Of a DNA stretch of 5,889 bases, positions 1 to 5,889 are shown piece after piece. The notes beneath the pieces were generated by a model. It made no database searches and was not told the DNA's origin. It saw only the letters and a list, made by a program, of their open reading frames with translations. How positions within the stretch are numbered: position 1 is the stretch's first letter; each line of letters opens with the position of its first letter. Origin of the DNA: Euzebyaceae bacterium. Its GTDB lineage: Bacteria > Actinomycetota > Nitriliruptoria > Euzebyales > Egibacteraceae. The stretch covers positions 1 to 5,889 of the forward strand of contig JACCVM010000087.1 in the NCBI GenBank assembly GCA_013698135.1, given 5' to 3'. The translations under genes were made by a program, and so were the position numbers.

Positions 1-569
1 ACCTCGTCGGCGTACTCCAAGTCGCCACCGACCGGCAGGCCAGAGGCGATGCGGCTGACGCGAAGCGGCTGGGCTTCGGTGCTCATCGCCTTCAGCAGCC
101 GCGACAGGTAGCTGGCGGTGGCCTCACCCTCGATGTTGGGGTTGGTGGCCAGCACGATCTCGGCGATGTCCTCCTCACCGACGCGGGCGGCCAGCTGCTT
201 GATGTGCAGGTCGTCGGGCCCAACACCGTCGATCGGCGAGATGGCGCCGCCGAGCACGTGGTAGCGGCCGCGGAACTCGCCGGTGCGCTCGATGGCCAGG
301 ACGTCACGCGGCTCCTCCACCACGCACAGCACCGAGGCGTCGCGCCGGGGGTCACGGCACACCCGGCACTGCTCCAGCTCGGAGACGTTGAAGCAGCGGC
401 TGCAGAAGCGCACCCGCTCCTTGATGGCCCGGATGCTGGCGGCGAGACGCTCAGCGTCGGCCGAGTCGACCGTCAGCAGGTGGAAGGCGAGCCGCTGCGC
501 GCTCTTGGGACCGACCCCCGGCAAGCGGCCGAGCTCGGTGATGAGGTCGGCGACCGGACCCTCGTACAC
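1..569 (-). CDS. recR: Recombination mediator RecR (3' end cut by window)
   Basis: RecR acts in the cytoplasm with RecO (and RecF) to load RecA on gapped single-stranded DNA. I translated this frame by hand from GTG at 569-567; about 189 codons are present, and the end (roughly 10-14 residues in most RecR proteins) lies outside the window. In order: a helix-hairpin-helix region with LGRLPGVGPKSAQRLAFHLL (residues 13-32), a zinc finger with C56, C59, C68 and C71, and a Toprim domain starting at about residue 80 with VVEEPRD (E85, E86) and later VLATNPNIEGEA. The final visible residues, GLPVGGDLEYADEV, are the usual RecR C-terminal signature. The start is supported by GGAG (575-578) five bases upstream and by the typical N-terminus with YEGPVADLI. 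It follows ybaB after a 22-nt gap, the classic ybaB-recR pairing, so it is co-transcribed with dnaX and its partners. Nothing in it is degenerate. Confidence 0.96.
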   Translation of the reverse strand, partial: MYEGPVADLITELGRLPGVGPKSAQRLAFHLLTVDSADAERLAASIRAIKERVRFCSRCFNVSELEQCRVCRDPRRDASVLCVVEEPRDVLAIERTGEFRGRYHVLGGAISPIDGVGPDDLHIKQLAARVGEEDIAEIVLATNPNIEGEATASYLSRLLKAMSTEAQPLRVSRIASGLPVGGDLEYADE

Positions 570-591
570 GCTGGCTCCGCAGGGGTCGCGC

Positions 592-909
592 TCAGACGAG
601 CCCGGGTGGCAGGCCGAGGCCGCCGGCGATGTCGCCCATGGTCTCGGACTCCAGCTCCTTGGCGGCCCGCAGCGCCTCGTTGACGGCGGCCACGACCATG
701 TCCTGCAACATCTCGACGTCGTCGGGATCCACGGCGTCGGGGTCGATCGTGACCGACTTGAGCGAGGTGCCGCCCCCCGCGACCACGGCGGTGACCACCC
801 CGCCGCCGGCCGAGCCGCTGACCTCCTTGGTGGCCAGCTCCTCCTGCGCCTGGGCGAGCTTGCGCTGCATCGCCTGAGCCTGGCGCAGCATCTGGTTCAT
901 GTTGCTCAT
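592..909 (-). CDS. ybaB: YbaB/EbfC family nucleoid-associated protein
   Basis: A 105-residue protein of the YbaB/EbfC family, small dimeric DNA-binding proteins that coat the nucleoid; length and layout are normal for the family. Visible parts are an N-terminal helix rich in Q, M and A (MLRQAQAMQRKLAQAQEELA, residues 7-26), a glycine-rich beta turn (VSGSAGGGVVTAVVAGGG), the segment SVTIDPDAV, the helix EMLQDMVVAAVNEAL and the family's C-terminal LGLPPG ending. The ATG at 909-907 has GAGG (915-918) five bases upstream, so I prefer it to the in-frame ATGs three and six codons later. It lies 39 nt after the pentapeptide gene and 22 nt before recR. The linkage to recR is very widely conserved, and a role with RecR in repair or chromosome organisation is often suggested but is not proven by sequence. 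It is probably transcribed from the same operon as dnaX, because I see no terminator between them. Confidence 0.96.
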   Translation of the reverse strand: MSNMNQMLRQAQAMQRKLAQAQEELATKEVSGSAGGGVVTAVVAGGGTSLKSVTIDPDAVDPDDVEMLQDMVVAAVNEALRAAKELESETMGDIAGGLGLPPGLV

Positions 910-948
910 GGGGGCCTCGCTGACCGACGTCCGGGGCCGCCAGCCTAC

Positions 949-1554
949 TCAGTCGATCATCGCACCGAGCCCTTTGGCGACCAGCACGGCCTGCGCCAGG
1001 TCGAGACGGACACCGTGCAGGTCCAAATCCTGCAGCGCGGTGCCGTCCACGATCGCGCCTCGAAGGTCGGCACCTTTCAGCTGCGCGTTGTGCAGGCGCG
1101 CATCGGTCAGATCGGCGTTGCGCAGGTCGCAGGAACGCAGGTCGGCCTCGACCAGCTCCGCACCGCGCAGGCGCACACCCCGCAAGTCCCGCCCGGACAG
1201 CTGGCAGCCGCGGAGGTTCACCAGCGACCACTCCCCGCCGGTGATCTCAACGCCCAGCAGCTTGGCGCCGGCCAGCTCGGAGCCGGTCAGCTTGCACTCG
1301 GTGAATCGCGCGGTGGACAGGTTGGCCATGTCAAAGCGGCAGTTGGTGAACGCCGAGGCGGTGTGCTGCGAACCGGACAGGTCAGCGGTGGAAAAGTCGC
1401 AGCGGTCGAACACGCACCCCTGCGTGGTCAGCTCGACGGCCACCGCGGCGCGGAATGTGCAGCCGCTGAACCGCCGGCGGTCCAGCCGTTCACCGGTCAG
1501 GTCGTCCTCGTCGAAGTTGGCCCGCTCGACCGGGTCGGTGTCAGGCGCCGTCAT
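949..1554 (-). CDS. MfpA-like pentapeptide-repeat protein (predicted DNA mimic)
   Basis: A 201-residue protein. From R11 to D185 it can be cut into 35 consecutive five-residue units without a single insertion, with L or F at the fourth position of nearly all units (for example SCDLR, NADLT, GADLR). That predicts a right-handed quadrilateral beta-helix of almost nine coils. The core residue is mostly F in the N-terminal half and L in the C-terminal half. The last 16 residues (LAQAVLVAKGLGAMID) look like the C-terminal helix used for dimerisation in MfpA. The stretch SQHTASAFTNCRF (62-74) and the ending DLRGAIVD...DLAQAV resemble Mycobacterium MfpA as I remember it; MfpA mimics DNA and binds gyrase, giving fluoroquinolone tolerance. 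No Qnr-type loops are present. ATG 1554 overlaps the dnaX stop by 14 nt and has AAGG (1561-1564) six bases upstream, so translation is coupled to dnaX. Gyrase as target is inference; it could be a pentapeptide protein with another partner. Confidence 0.93.
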   Translation of the reverse strand: MTAPDTDPVERANFDEDDLTGERLDRRRFSGCTFRAAVAVELTTQGCVFDRCDFSTADLSGSQHTASAFTNCRFDMANLSTARFTECKLTGSELAGAKLLGVEITGGEWSLVNLRGCQLSGRDLRGVRLRGAELVEADLRSCDLRNADLTDARLHNAQLKGADLRGAIVDGTALQDLDLHGVRLDLAQAVLVAKGLGAMID

Positions 1555-3325
1555 CGATGACCTTGGCGCCCAGATCCCGCGTCAGGGTCTCGATCGCCAG
1601 ATCGTGGGCGCGGCCCTCGTCGGGCAGCTGGCCCGCGGCCGCGGCGGCTTCGCTTTCCAGCACCGCGGCGGCCTGCTCGTCCAGCGACGCGCTGTCATCC
1701 GCGACCGCAGCCGGCGCCGACCCGGCAGTCGACACCGAGCAGGCAACGCGCAGGCGGGTGCCGAAGACCTCGGCAAAGGCGTCGCCGAGGACCTCCTGGC
1801 TGTCCTCGCGGGCGCAATTGTCGGCGTGGAACCCGTAGCCGCTGCGGAACTCCAGCTGCAGCGTGTTGTCCTGCAAGCCGATTGGCTGCGCCATCAGCAG
1901 CCACACCTGCAACGACCGCTTGCGGGCCTTGACGGCCTCCAGCACCGCCTCCCAGCTGCGCCGCACCAACTCGAGGTCCACCGGTGCGGCCGTAGCCGCC
2001 TGGAAATCGGGACGAGGAGCGGCAGCACGGTCCGGTGCCCCGGTCGGGGCGGCAGCCGGCTCACGAGGAGGTTCGACGTCGCCGGCGGGTTGCGGGTCTC
2101 CGGCGGGTTGCGGGTCTCCGGCGGGTTGGGGCACCCGCTCGCGGTCAGACGCGAGTGGCACGACGGCGGCCGAGGTGTCCCGCACGCCGGCGCGGCGCTC
2201 CAGACGGTCGAGGCGAGCGGCGAGGGCCCCGGGATCCCCGGCGGCCTCGGGCAACGCGGCCTTGACCAGCGCCAGCTCCAGCGGCAGGCGGGTGTTGCCG
2301 CGGCGCATCTGCGCCATGGCCTCGGCCAGCAACTCGATCGCCCGCAAGAGCTCCATCCGCCCGAGGCGGGCCGCCTGCGCCTGCAGCGACGCGACCCGCT
2401 CCGGCGTCGCCTCCACGAGCCCAGCGTCGGGAGCGACCTGCAACAGCAGCAGGCGACGCAGATGCTCGACGGTGTCGCGGGCGAACTGGCGCAGGTCCAG
2501 GCCGCCGTCGGCGAGCCGCCCGACCAGCACGCACAACCCGGCCACATCACCGGCCGCGATGCCGTCGACGGCACGGGTGAGCAGCTCGTCGGGGACCGTC
2601 CCCAGCACCTCGGCAACCCCACGGACGGTGACGTCGTTGCCCGTGAAGGCGACGACCTGGTCGAGGACCGACAGGGCGTCACGAGCGCTGCCGTCGCCGG
2701 CGCGCACGATGAGGTCGACCGCCCCGGGCTCGAAGGTCAGGCCCTCGCGCGCCCCGAGATCGGCGACGTGGCCGCCCAGATGCTGGGCGCCGATGCGCTT
2801 GAAGTCGAAGCGCTGCGTGCGCGACAGGATGGTGTCGAGCACCTTGTGTGGCTCGGTGGTGGCGAACACGAAGACGACGTGACCCGGCGGTTCCTCGACG
2901 GTCTTGAGGAAGGCGTTCCAGCCGGCCGTCGACAGCATGTGGCACTCGTCGACGATGTAGACCTTCATGCGGGCGCTGGCGGGAGCGAACGCGACGCGCT
3001 CACGCAGATCGCGGACGTCGTCGACGCCTCCGTGGCTGGCGGCGTCGATCTCGATCACGTCGACCGACGAGCCGTGGATGATGCCCGTGCAGTGGACGCA
3101 ACGCCCGCACGGTTCGGCGGTCGGGCCGCGCTCACAGTTCAAGGACTTGGCCAGGATCCGCGCCGTGGACGTCTTGCCGGTGCCCCGCGGGCCGGTGAAC
3201 AGGTAGGCGTGATGCAGACGATCGTCGGTGACCGCCGCCGCCAGCGTCTGGGTGACATGGGCCTGGCCCACCACCTCGGCGAAGGTCTGCGGGCGGTATT
3301 TGCGATACAACGAGACGTACGCCAC
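1541..3325 (-). CDS. dnaX: DNA polymerase III subunit tau/gamma (clamp loader ATPase)
   Basis: A 594-residue DnaX, the ATPase of the clamp loader that opens the beta clamp and loads it on primed DNA at the replication fork. Starting from GTG 3325 the order is: LYRKYRPQTF (6-15), Walker A GPRGTGKT (45-52), zinc ligands C64, C73, C76 and C79, Walker B IVDECH (124-129), sensor 1 FATTEP (154-159), the arginine-finger motif SRT (168-170; SRC in E. coli) and sensor 2 GSARDALS (212-219). A proline/alanine linker with a PAGDPQ repeat follows, then a tau-type C-terminal domain beginning near LVRRSWEAVLEAVKARKRS. The start is set by GAGGAA (3330-3335), just upstream, and by the family's usual first residues. 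An upstream start at 3412 would run through the SRP RNA and add 29 unrelated residues. I noticed no poly-A slippery heptamer like that of E. coli dnaX, so a frameshifted gamma form is not evident. It leads the operon with the pentapeptide gene, ybaB and recR. Confidence 0.97.
   Translation of the reverse strand: MAYVSLYRKYRPQTFAEVVGQAHVTQTLAAAVTDDRLHHAYLFTGPRGTGKTSTARILAKSLNCERGPTAEPCGRCVHCTGIIHGSSVDVIEIDAASHGGVDDVRDLRERVAFAPASARMKVYIVDECHMLSTAGWNAFLKTVEEPPGHVVFVFATTEPHKVLDTILSRTQRFDFKRIGAQHLGGHVADLGAREGLTFEPGAVDLIVRAGDGSARDALSVLDQVVAFTGNDVTVRGVAEVLGTVPDELLTRAVDGIAAGDVAGLCVLVGRLADGGLDLRQFARDTVEHLRRLLLLQVAPDAGLVEATPERVASLQAQAARLGRMELLRAIELLAEAMAQMRRGNTRLPLELALVKAALPEAAGDPGALAARLDRLERRAGVRDTSAAVVPLASDRERVPQPAGDPQPAGDPQPAGDVEPPREPAAAPTGAPDRAAAPRPDFQAATAAPVDLELVRRSWEAVLEAVKARKRSLQVWLLMAQPIGLQDNTLQLEFRSGYGFHADNCAREDSQEVLGDAFAEVFGTRLRVACSVSTAGSAPAAVADDSASLDEQAAAVLESEAAAAAGQLPDEGRAHDLAIETLTRDLGAKVIDDGA
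2082..2128 (-). repeat. 18-bp tandem repeat in the dnaX linker
   Basis: On the plus strand the unit ccggcgggttgcgggtct occurs twice without change (2082-2099 and 2100-2117), and its first 11 bases occur a third time (2118-2128). On the coding strand this gives PAGDPQ repeated in phase within the disordered linker between the ATPase/collar part and the C-terminal domain of DnaX. Because the unit is six codons long, gain or loss of a copy keeps the frame. It looks like a replication-slippage locus rather than a functional DNA element. Confidence 0.9.
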
Positions 3326-3329
3326 GCGC

Positions 3330-3335
3330 TTCCTC
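3330..3335 (-). promoter_or_regulatory. Ribosome binding site that fixes the dnaX GTG start
   Basis: GAGGAA on the minus strand; its GAGG core ends six bases before GTG 3325. It separates the true dnaX start from an in-frame upstream start inside the SRP RNA gene. Confidence 0.8.
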
Positions 3336-3357
3336 GTGCTCGGGCCGGACAGCGATT

Positions 3358-3509
<152 letters not shown>

Positions 3510-3517
3510 GATCGCGC

Positions 3518-3526
3518 AGTGTATCA
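3518..3526 (-). promoter_or_regulatory. Extended -10 promoter for the SRP RNA
   Basis: The minus strand reads TGATACACT, an extended -10 (TGn) joined to a TAnnnT hexamer. It lies eight bases before the predicted 5' end of the SRP RNA at 3509, the distance expected for a start site near 3510. No good -35 hexamer sits 16-18 bp upstream, a region that is the 3' end of the ylbL coding sequence; the TG motif may compensate for this. The same promoter could serve the dnaX operon. Confidence 0.6.
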
Positions 3527-3533
3527 GCCGCCC

Positions 3534-4592
3534 TCAGGCAGCCGCCTCGTAGGGGCACCCTGAGGACTCGGCCGCCGAACCTGCGTCGCCGTCCTGCCCG
3601 TCGGCGCTGCGGCGCAACGCGTCGACGGCGTCGTCGAAGTCTTCGACCCCGACCACCTGCATCTCGCCGTCGAGCTCCACGGATCGGGCCTGGTCCAGCT
3701 GCGCCGCCGGTGCCAGGAACAGCTGTGCCCCGTCGCGATCGGCGGCCACGACCTTCTGTCGCATGCCGCCGATCTGGCCGACTGCTCCCTGGGTGTCAAT
3801 CGTCCCGGTGCCGGCGATCCGGCGTCCCGCGGCGAGGTCGACGTCGGTGTCGATCTTGTCGTAGACGGTCATGGCGATCATCAGGCCCGCGCTCGGCCCC
3901 CCGATGTCGCCCGACGCCACAGTGACGGGGACGGCGAGATCCACCTGCAGGTTCACCGTCTGCGGCTGGATGCCGATGACCGGTCGGCCCTCGTATGGCT
4001 GTGGGGTGATCTCGATCCGCCGTCGCATCTGCCGGCGGGTGAAGGCAACGGTGACCGGCTCGCCGACGCCCTGCTCCTCGATCGCCTGGCGCAGATCGAC
4101 ATCGGTGCGCACGGGTGCGGCGTCCACCGCAGTGATGACGTCGCCTGCGGCGAGCAGCCCGTCAGCCGGCGTACCGGCGACGGTGCCGACCACCAGAACC
4201 CCGTCGCCACGGATCTCGGCCTGCAGCCCAGCGGCCCGCAGCCCCACGGCAGCCGCCACGTCCGCGGTGGAGGCGAACAGGTCCTCCTGCTCATCGAAAA
4301 AGTCCTGGGTGCTGATCTGGGCCGGGATCACCGCACTGCGCTCGACGATGTCGATCCGGCTATCGGCGGCTCCCCGAATCACATCGACGGCCGTCGCCTG
4401 CAACAGCTCCACCGTGGTGAGCAGGTAGTCACCCGCGACCGGGCCGGCGCGCCGCGAGTCGACCGTCACGCAGTCCGCAAGCGACAGCGGCGTTCCCGGC
4501 TCCTCGACGTACCACGGCAAGGGCACCGTCGTAGCCGCCGCGGCCAGGATCGCTACTGACAGCGGCAGAAAGGCGAGCCGCAGCAGTCGCAT
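3534..4592 (-). CDS. YlbL-type secreted PDZ/Lon (S16) serine protease
   Basis: A 352-residue membrane-anchored protease. Numbered from ATG 4592: an N-terminal hydrophobic anchor (LAFLPLSVAILAAAATTV, about residues 6-23) with no cytoplasmic region of note, a variable extracytoplasmic part, a PDZ domain at about 129-198 (VVGTVAGTPADGLLAAGDVI), then a Lon-type S16 domain at about 202-329. The catalytic dyad is visible: S234 in GGPSAGLMIAM and K280 in GQIGGMRQK, with the family's IAGTGTIDTQGAVG between them. No ATPase domain is present, so it degrades or clips exposed substrates outside the membrane. Bacillus subtilis YlbL removes the division inhibitor YneA after DNA damage; a similar role here is only a guess. 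The stop of the M50 gene and this ATG read TGACATG, with no Shine-Dalgarno, so reinitiation is likely. A TTG at 4610 would add six residues and overlap the M50 gene; I consider it less likely. The acidic tail ends in CPYEAAA. Confidence 0.93.
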   Translation of the reverse strand: MRLLRLAFLPLSVAILAAAATTVPLPWYVEEPGTPLSLADCVTVDSRRAGPVAGDYLLTTVELLQATAVDVIRGAADSRIDIVERSAVIPAQISTQDFFDEQEDLFASTADVAAAVGLRAAGLQAEIRGDGVLVVGTVAGTPADGLLAAGDVITAVDAAPVRTDVDLRQAIEEQGVGEPVTVAFTRRQMRRRIEITPQPYEGRPVIGIQPQTVNLQVDLAVPVTVASGDIGGPSAGLMIAMTVYDKIDTDVDLAAGRRIAGTGTIDTQGAVGQIGGMRQKVVAADRDGAQLFLAPAAQLDQARSVELDGEMQVVGVEDFDDAVDALRRSADGQDGDAGSAAESSGCPYEAAA

Positions 4593-4593
4593 G

Positions 4594-5727
4594 TCAGCTG
4601 ATGACGTCAACGACGAGGCTGGGAGTCAGCAGGCCGACGGCACGGCCGTCATCGACGACGAACAGCATGTTGCCTGGTGCCTCGCCCAGGCGATCAAGAG
4701 CCTCGTCCATCGGTGTGTCGGCCGCGACGCTGAGCTCCTCGGCGCCGGTCGCCACCTGCGCCACGGTGGTCGTTGGCCACGCCGCCGAAGGCACCGCGTC
4801 GATCTGGGCCAGCAGCAGCCCCCCGCTGATCGGGTCGCCGACCGGCCACAGCAGCGACGGGCGCTGCTGGACCAGCGGCAAGGCCTCGTCGAGCGTGAGG
4901 CTTGCCGGCAACGTCTGCGCCACGCTGCCCATGACGTCGCGCGCCGTGCGGTGCGACAGCCGGTCGCGGACGCTGGCGCGGCGGTGGCTATCGGTGGCTC
5001 CCCGCAGCAGGAAGAACCCGATCAGCAGGTTCCAGATGTTGCCGAAGCCGCCGCCTCGGGTCAGTGTCCACACGCCGAAGCTGATGACGAGCAGCGCGAA
5101 CGCCTGGCCGACCCGGGCGGCCCAGCGGGTGGCGCGGTTGGGCTTGCCGGTGACGCCCCACAGCACGGCGCGCAGCAAGCGGCCACCGTCCAGGGGGTAG
5201 CCCGGCAGGACGTTGAACACGGCGAGCAGGAGGTTGGTCCAGCCCAGGTAGCCCATAACGGCGGCCACGGCTGTCCAGCCCTGCGCGGCGGTCGCCACCA
5301 GCCCGAAGGCCCCCGCCAGCACCAGGCTGACGAACGGTCCGATCCCCACGATGATGAACTCGTCGCGGGCGCTGCTCGCCTCCCGCGTTGAGACGGTGAC
5401 GCCGCCCAGGGCGAACAGCGTGATGCTGGCCACGGGGATGCCGCGGTTGAGGCTGGTCAGCGCGTGCCCGAGTTCGTGCGCCAGGATGCTGGCGAAGAAC
5501 AGCACGGCGGCGGCGACCGCCGACAGCAGCAGGATCACCGGTCCGTTCGCACCGAGGACCGCAGTCAGCCGCCCGTAGAACAGATAGGTCACGAAGGCGA
5601 CCACCAGCAGGAACGAACGGTCGATGCGGACGGGGACCCCCCGCACCCCGAACAACGTCCAACCGCCGCCAAAGCCTCCGGCGGCTGCCGGCCGGTCGGA
5701 CTGCGAAGCGGCGGTGGCGTCGGTCAT
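4594..5727 (-). CDS. Site-2 protease family (M50) intramembrane metalloprotease with CBS domains
   Basis: A 377-residue polytopic membrane protease that should cut transmembrane or membrane-proximal segments. Numbered from ATG 5727: a glycine-rich cytoplasmic start with WTLFGVRGVPVRID, then about six hydrophobic segments between residues 38 and 243. The zinc-binding HELGH motif is at 84-88 inside the second hydrophobic region, and the third metal ligand is D180 in NVLPGYPLDGGR, typical of the CBS-containing (group III) site-2 proteases. All catalytic residues are present. The C-terminal part holds two CBS-like units: about 262-325 (TARDVMGSVAQTLP, quite degenerate) and about 332-377 (LSVAADTPMDEALDRL...VDDGRAVGLLTP), which in this group may bind adenine nucleotides and gate activity. 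No PDZ domain is fused, but the next gene encodes a PDZ protease. The start is uncertain: GTG 5736, three codons upstream, is nearly as good, and neither has a strong Shine-Dalgarno. The natural substrate is not evident. Confidence 0.93.
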   Translation of the reverse strand: MTDATAASQSDRPAAAGGFGGGWTLFGVRGVPVRIDRSFLLVVAFVTYLFYGRLTAVLGANGPVILLLSAVAAAVLFFASILAHELGHALTSLNRGIPVASITLFALGGVTVSTREASSARDEFIIVGIGPFVSLVLAGAFGLVATAAQGWTAVAAVMGYLGWTNLLLAVFNVLPGYPLDGGRLLRAVLWGVTGKPNRATRWAARVGQAFALLVISFGVWTLTRGGGFGNIWNLLIGFFLLRGATDSHRRASVRDRLSHRTARDVMGSVAQTLPASLTLDEALPLVQQRPSLLWPVGDPISGGLLLAQIDAVPSAAWPTTTVAQVATGAEELSVAADTPMDEALDRLGEAPGNMLFVVDDGRAVGLLTPSLVVDVIS

Positions 5728-5739
5728 GTCTGGCACCGT

Positions 5740-5749
5740 CTCACGTGAG
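5740..5749. promoter_or_regulatory. CACGTG-centred palindrome upstream of the M50 gene
   Basis: ctcacgtgag is a perfect 10-bp palindrome 13 bases before the M50 ATG. It is followed by a GC-rich inverted pair, ccccc-a-ggggg (5755-5765). It could be an operator or a short stem in the 5' leader; a palindrome this short can also arise by chance. Confidence 0.25.
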
Positions 5750-5772
5750 CGGGGCCCCCAGGGGGCTGTCGC

Positions 5773-5778
5773 TATACT
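5773..5778 (+). promoter_or_regulatory. -10 box for tRNA-Ser
   Basis: TATACT matches five of six bases of the TATAAT consensus and lies 23 bases before the mature tRNA 5' end, giving a leader of about 15-17 nt for RNase P removal. No recognisable -35 hexamer lies 16-18 bp upstream (GC-rich cggggc region). On the opposite strand the same bases read AGTATA, a weaker match facing the M50 gene. Confidence 0.55.
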
Positions 5779-5801
5779 GCCGCGCGTCGCAAGCCGACGC
5801 T

Positions 5802-5889
5802 GGAGCCGTCGCCTAGTCAGGCCTATGGCGCGGTCTTGGAATGGCCGTAGGGTGGCAACACCCTCGAGAGTTCGAATCTCTCCGGCTCC
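5802..5889 (+). tRNA. tRNA-Ser (anticodon GGA)
   Basis: An 88-nt class II tRNA that folds completely. The acceptor stem is GGAGCCG/CGGCTCC (5802-5808 with 5883-5889), the D-stem is GCC/GGC, and the anticodon stem is CGGTC/GGCCG (5831-5835 with 5843-5847) with loop TTGGAAT. The anticodon GGA (5838-5840) reads TCC and TCT serine codons. A long variable arm, GGGTG-gcaa-CACCC, marks it as a serine-type tRNA, and the T-arm is GAGAG-TTCGAAT-CTCTC. The window ends on the last acceptor base, so whether CCA is encoded cannot be seen. It is transcribed away from the M50 gene. Confidence 0.97.

Noticed and set aside
910..948. A possible terminator between the pentapeptide gene and ybaB.
   Set aside because: Only weak GC pairing is visible and no T-run follows on the minus strand; the gap is better read as a leader with the ybaB ribosome site.
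3534..3548. The C-terminal EAAA of the YlbL-type protein as a ClpXP-type degradation tag.
   Set aside because: With an N-terminal anchor the C-terminus should lie outside the cytoplasm, out of reach of ClpXP, and alanine-rich ends are common in GC-rich genomes.
4593..4610. A TTG start at 4610 for the YlbL-type protease, overlapping the M50 gene.
   Set aside because: No ribosome site supports it, and the ATG at 4592 gives a normal signal anchor and a typical stop-start junction.
5802..5889. tRNA-Ser as an integration site for a mobile element.
   Set aside because: The window ends at the tRNA 3' end, no integrase or repeated tRNA fragment is visible, and the genes on the other side are ordinary chromosomal ones.

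Overview
The window looks like an ordinary housekeeping stretch of a GC-rich actinobacterium (Actinomycetota). This rests on the order SRP RNA - dnaX - ybaB - recR, GTG starts with GAGG-type ribosome sites, and RecR, YlbL-type PDZ/Lon and MfpA-like proteins of actinobacterial character. I cannot name a class or genus from sequence alone. All protein genes lie on the minus strand, so the map reads from right to left. Only the tRNA at the right edge is on the plus strand.

Right edge (5727-5889): a plus-strand tRNA-Ser(GGA) ends exactly at the window border. It diverges from a minus-strand gene for a membrane-embedded M50 site-2 protease with C-terminal CBS domains. The gap of about 75 bp holds a TATACT -10 box for the tRNA and a CACGTG-centred palindrome.

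Middle (3534-5727): the M50 protease gene is followed, one base after its stop codon, by a YlbL-type secreted PDZ/Lon serine protease. The two are almost certainly one translationally coupled unit acting at the cell membrane.

Centre (3358-3526): the small SRP RNA gene (ffs) sits between ylbL and dnaX on the same strand, with an extended -10 promoter placed correctly for its 5' end. Its arms pair into a hairpin of about 150 nt that ends only about 32 nt before the dnaX start.

Left half (1-3325): dnaX (clamp loader tau/gamma), an MfpA-like pentapeptide-repeat protein overlapping dnaX by 14 nt, ybaB/ebfC (nucleoid-associated protein) and recR (recombinational repair, cut by the window edge) form a tight operon. 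dnaX, ybaB and recR are a classic conserved replication/repair cluster. The unusual member is the pentapeptide protein, a predicted DNA-mimic beta-helix of 35 uninterrupted repeats resembling the gyrase-binding MfpA, translationally coupled to the clamp loader. It is the best candidate for something new here. I see no mobile element, CRISPR array or gene-free stretch longer than about 170 bases.
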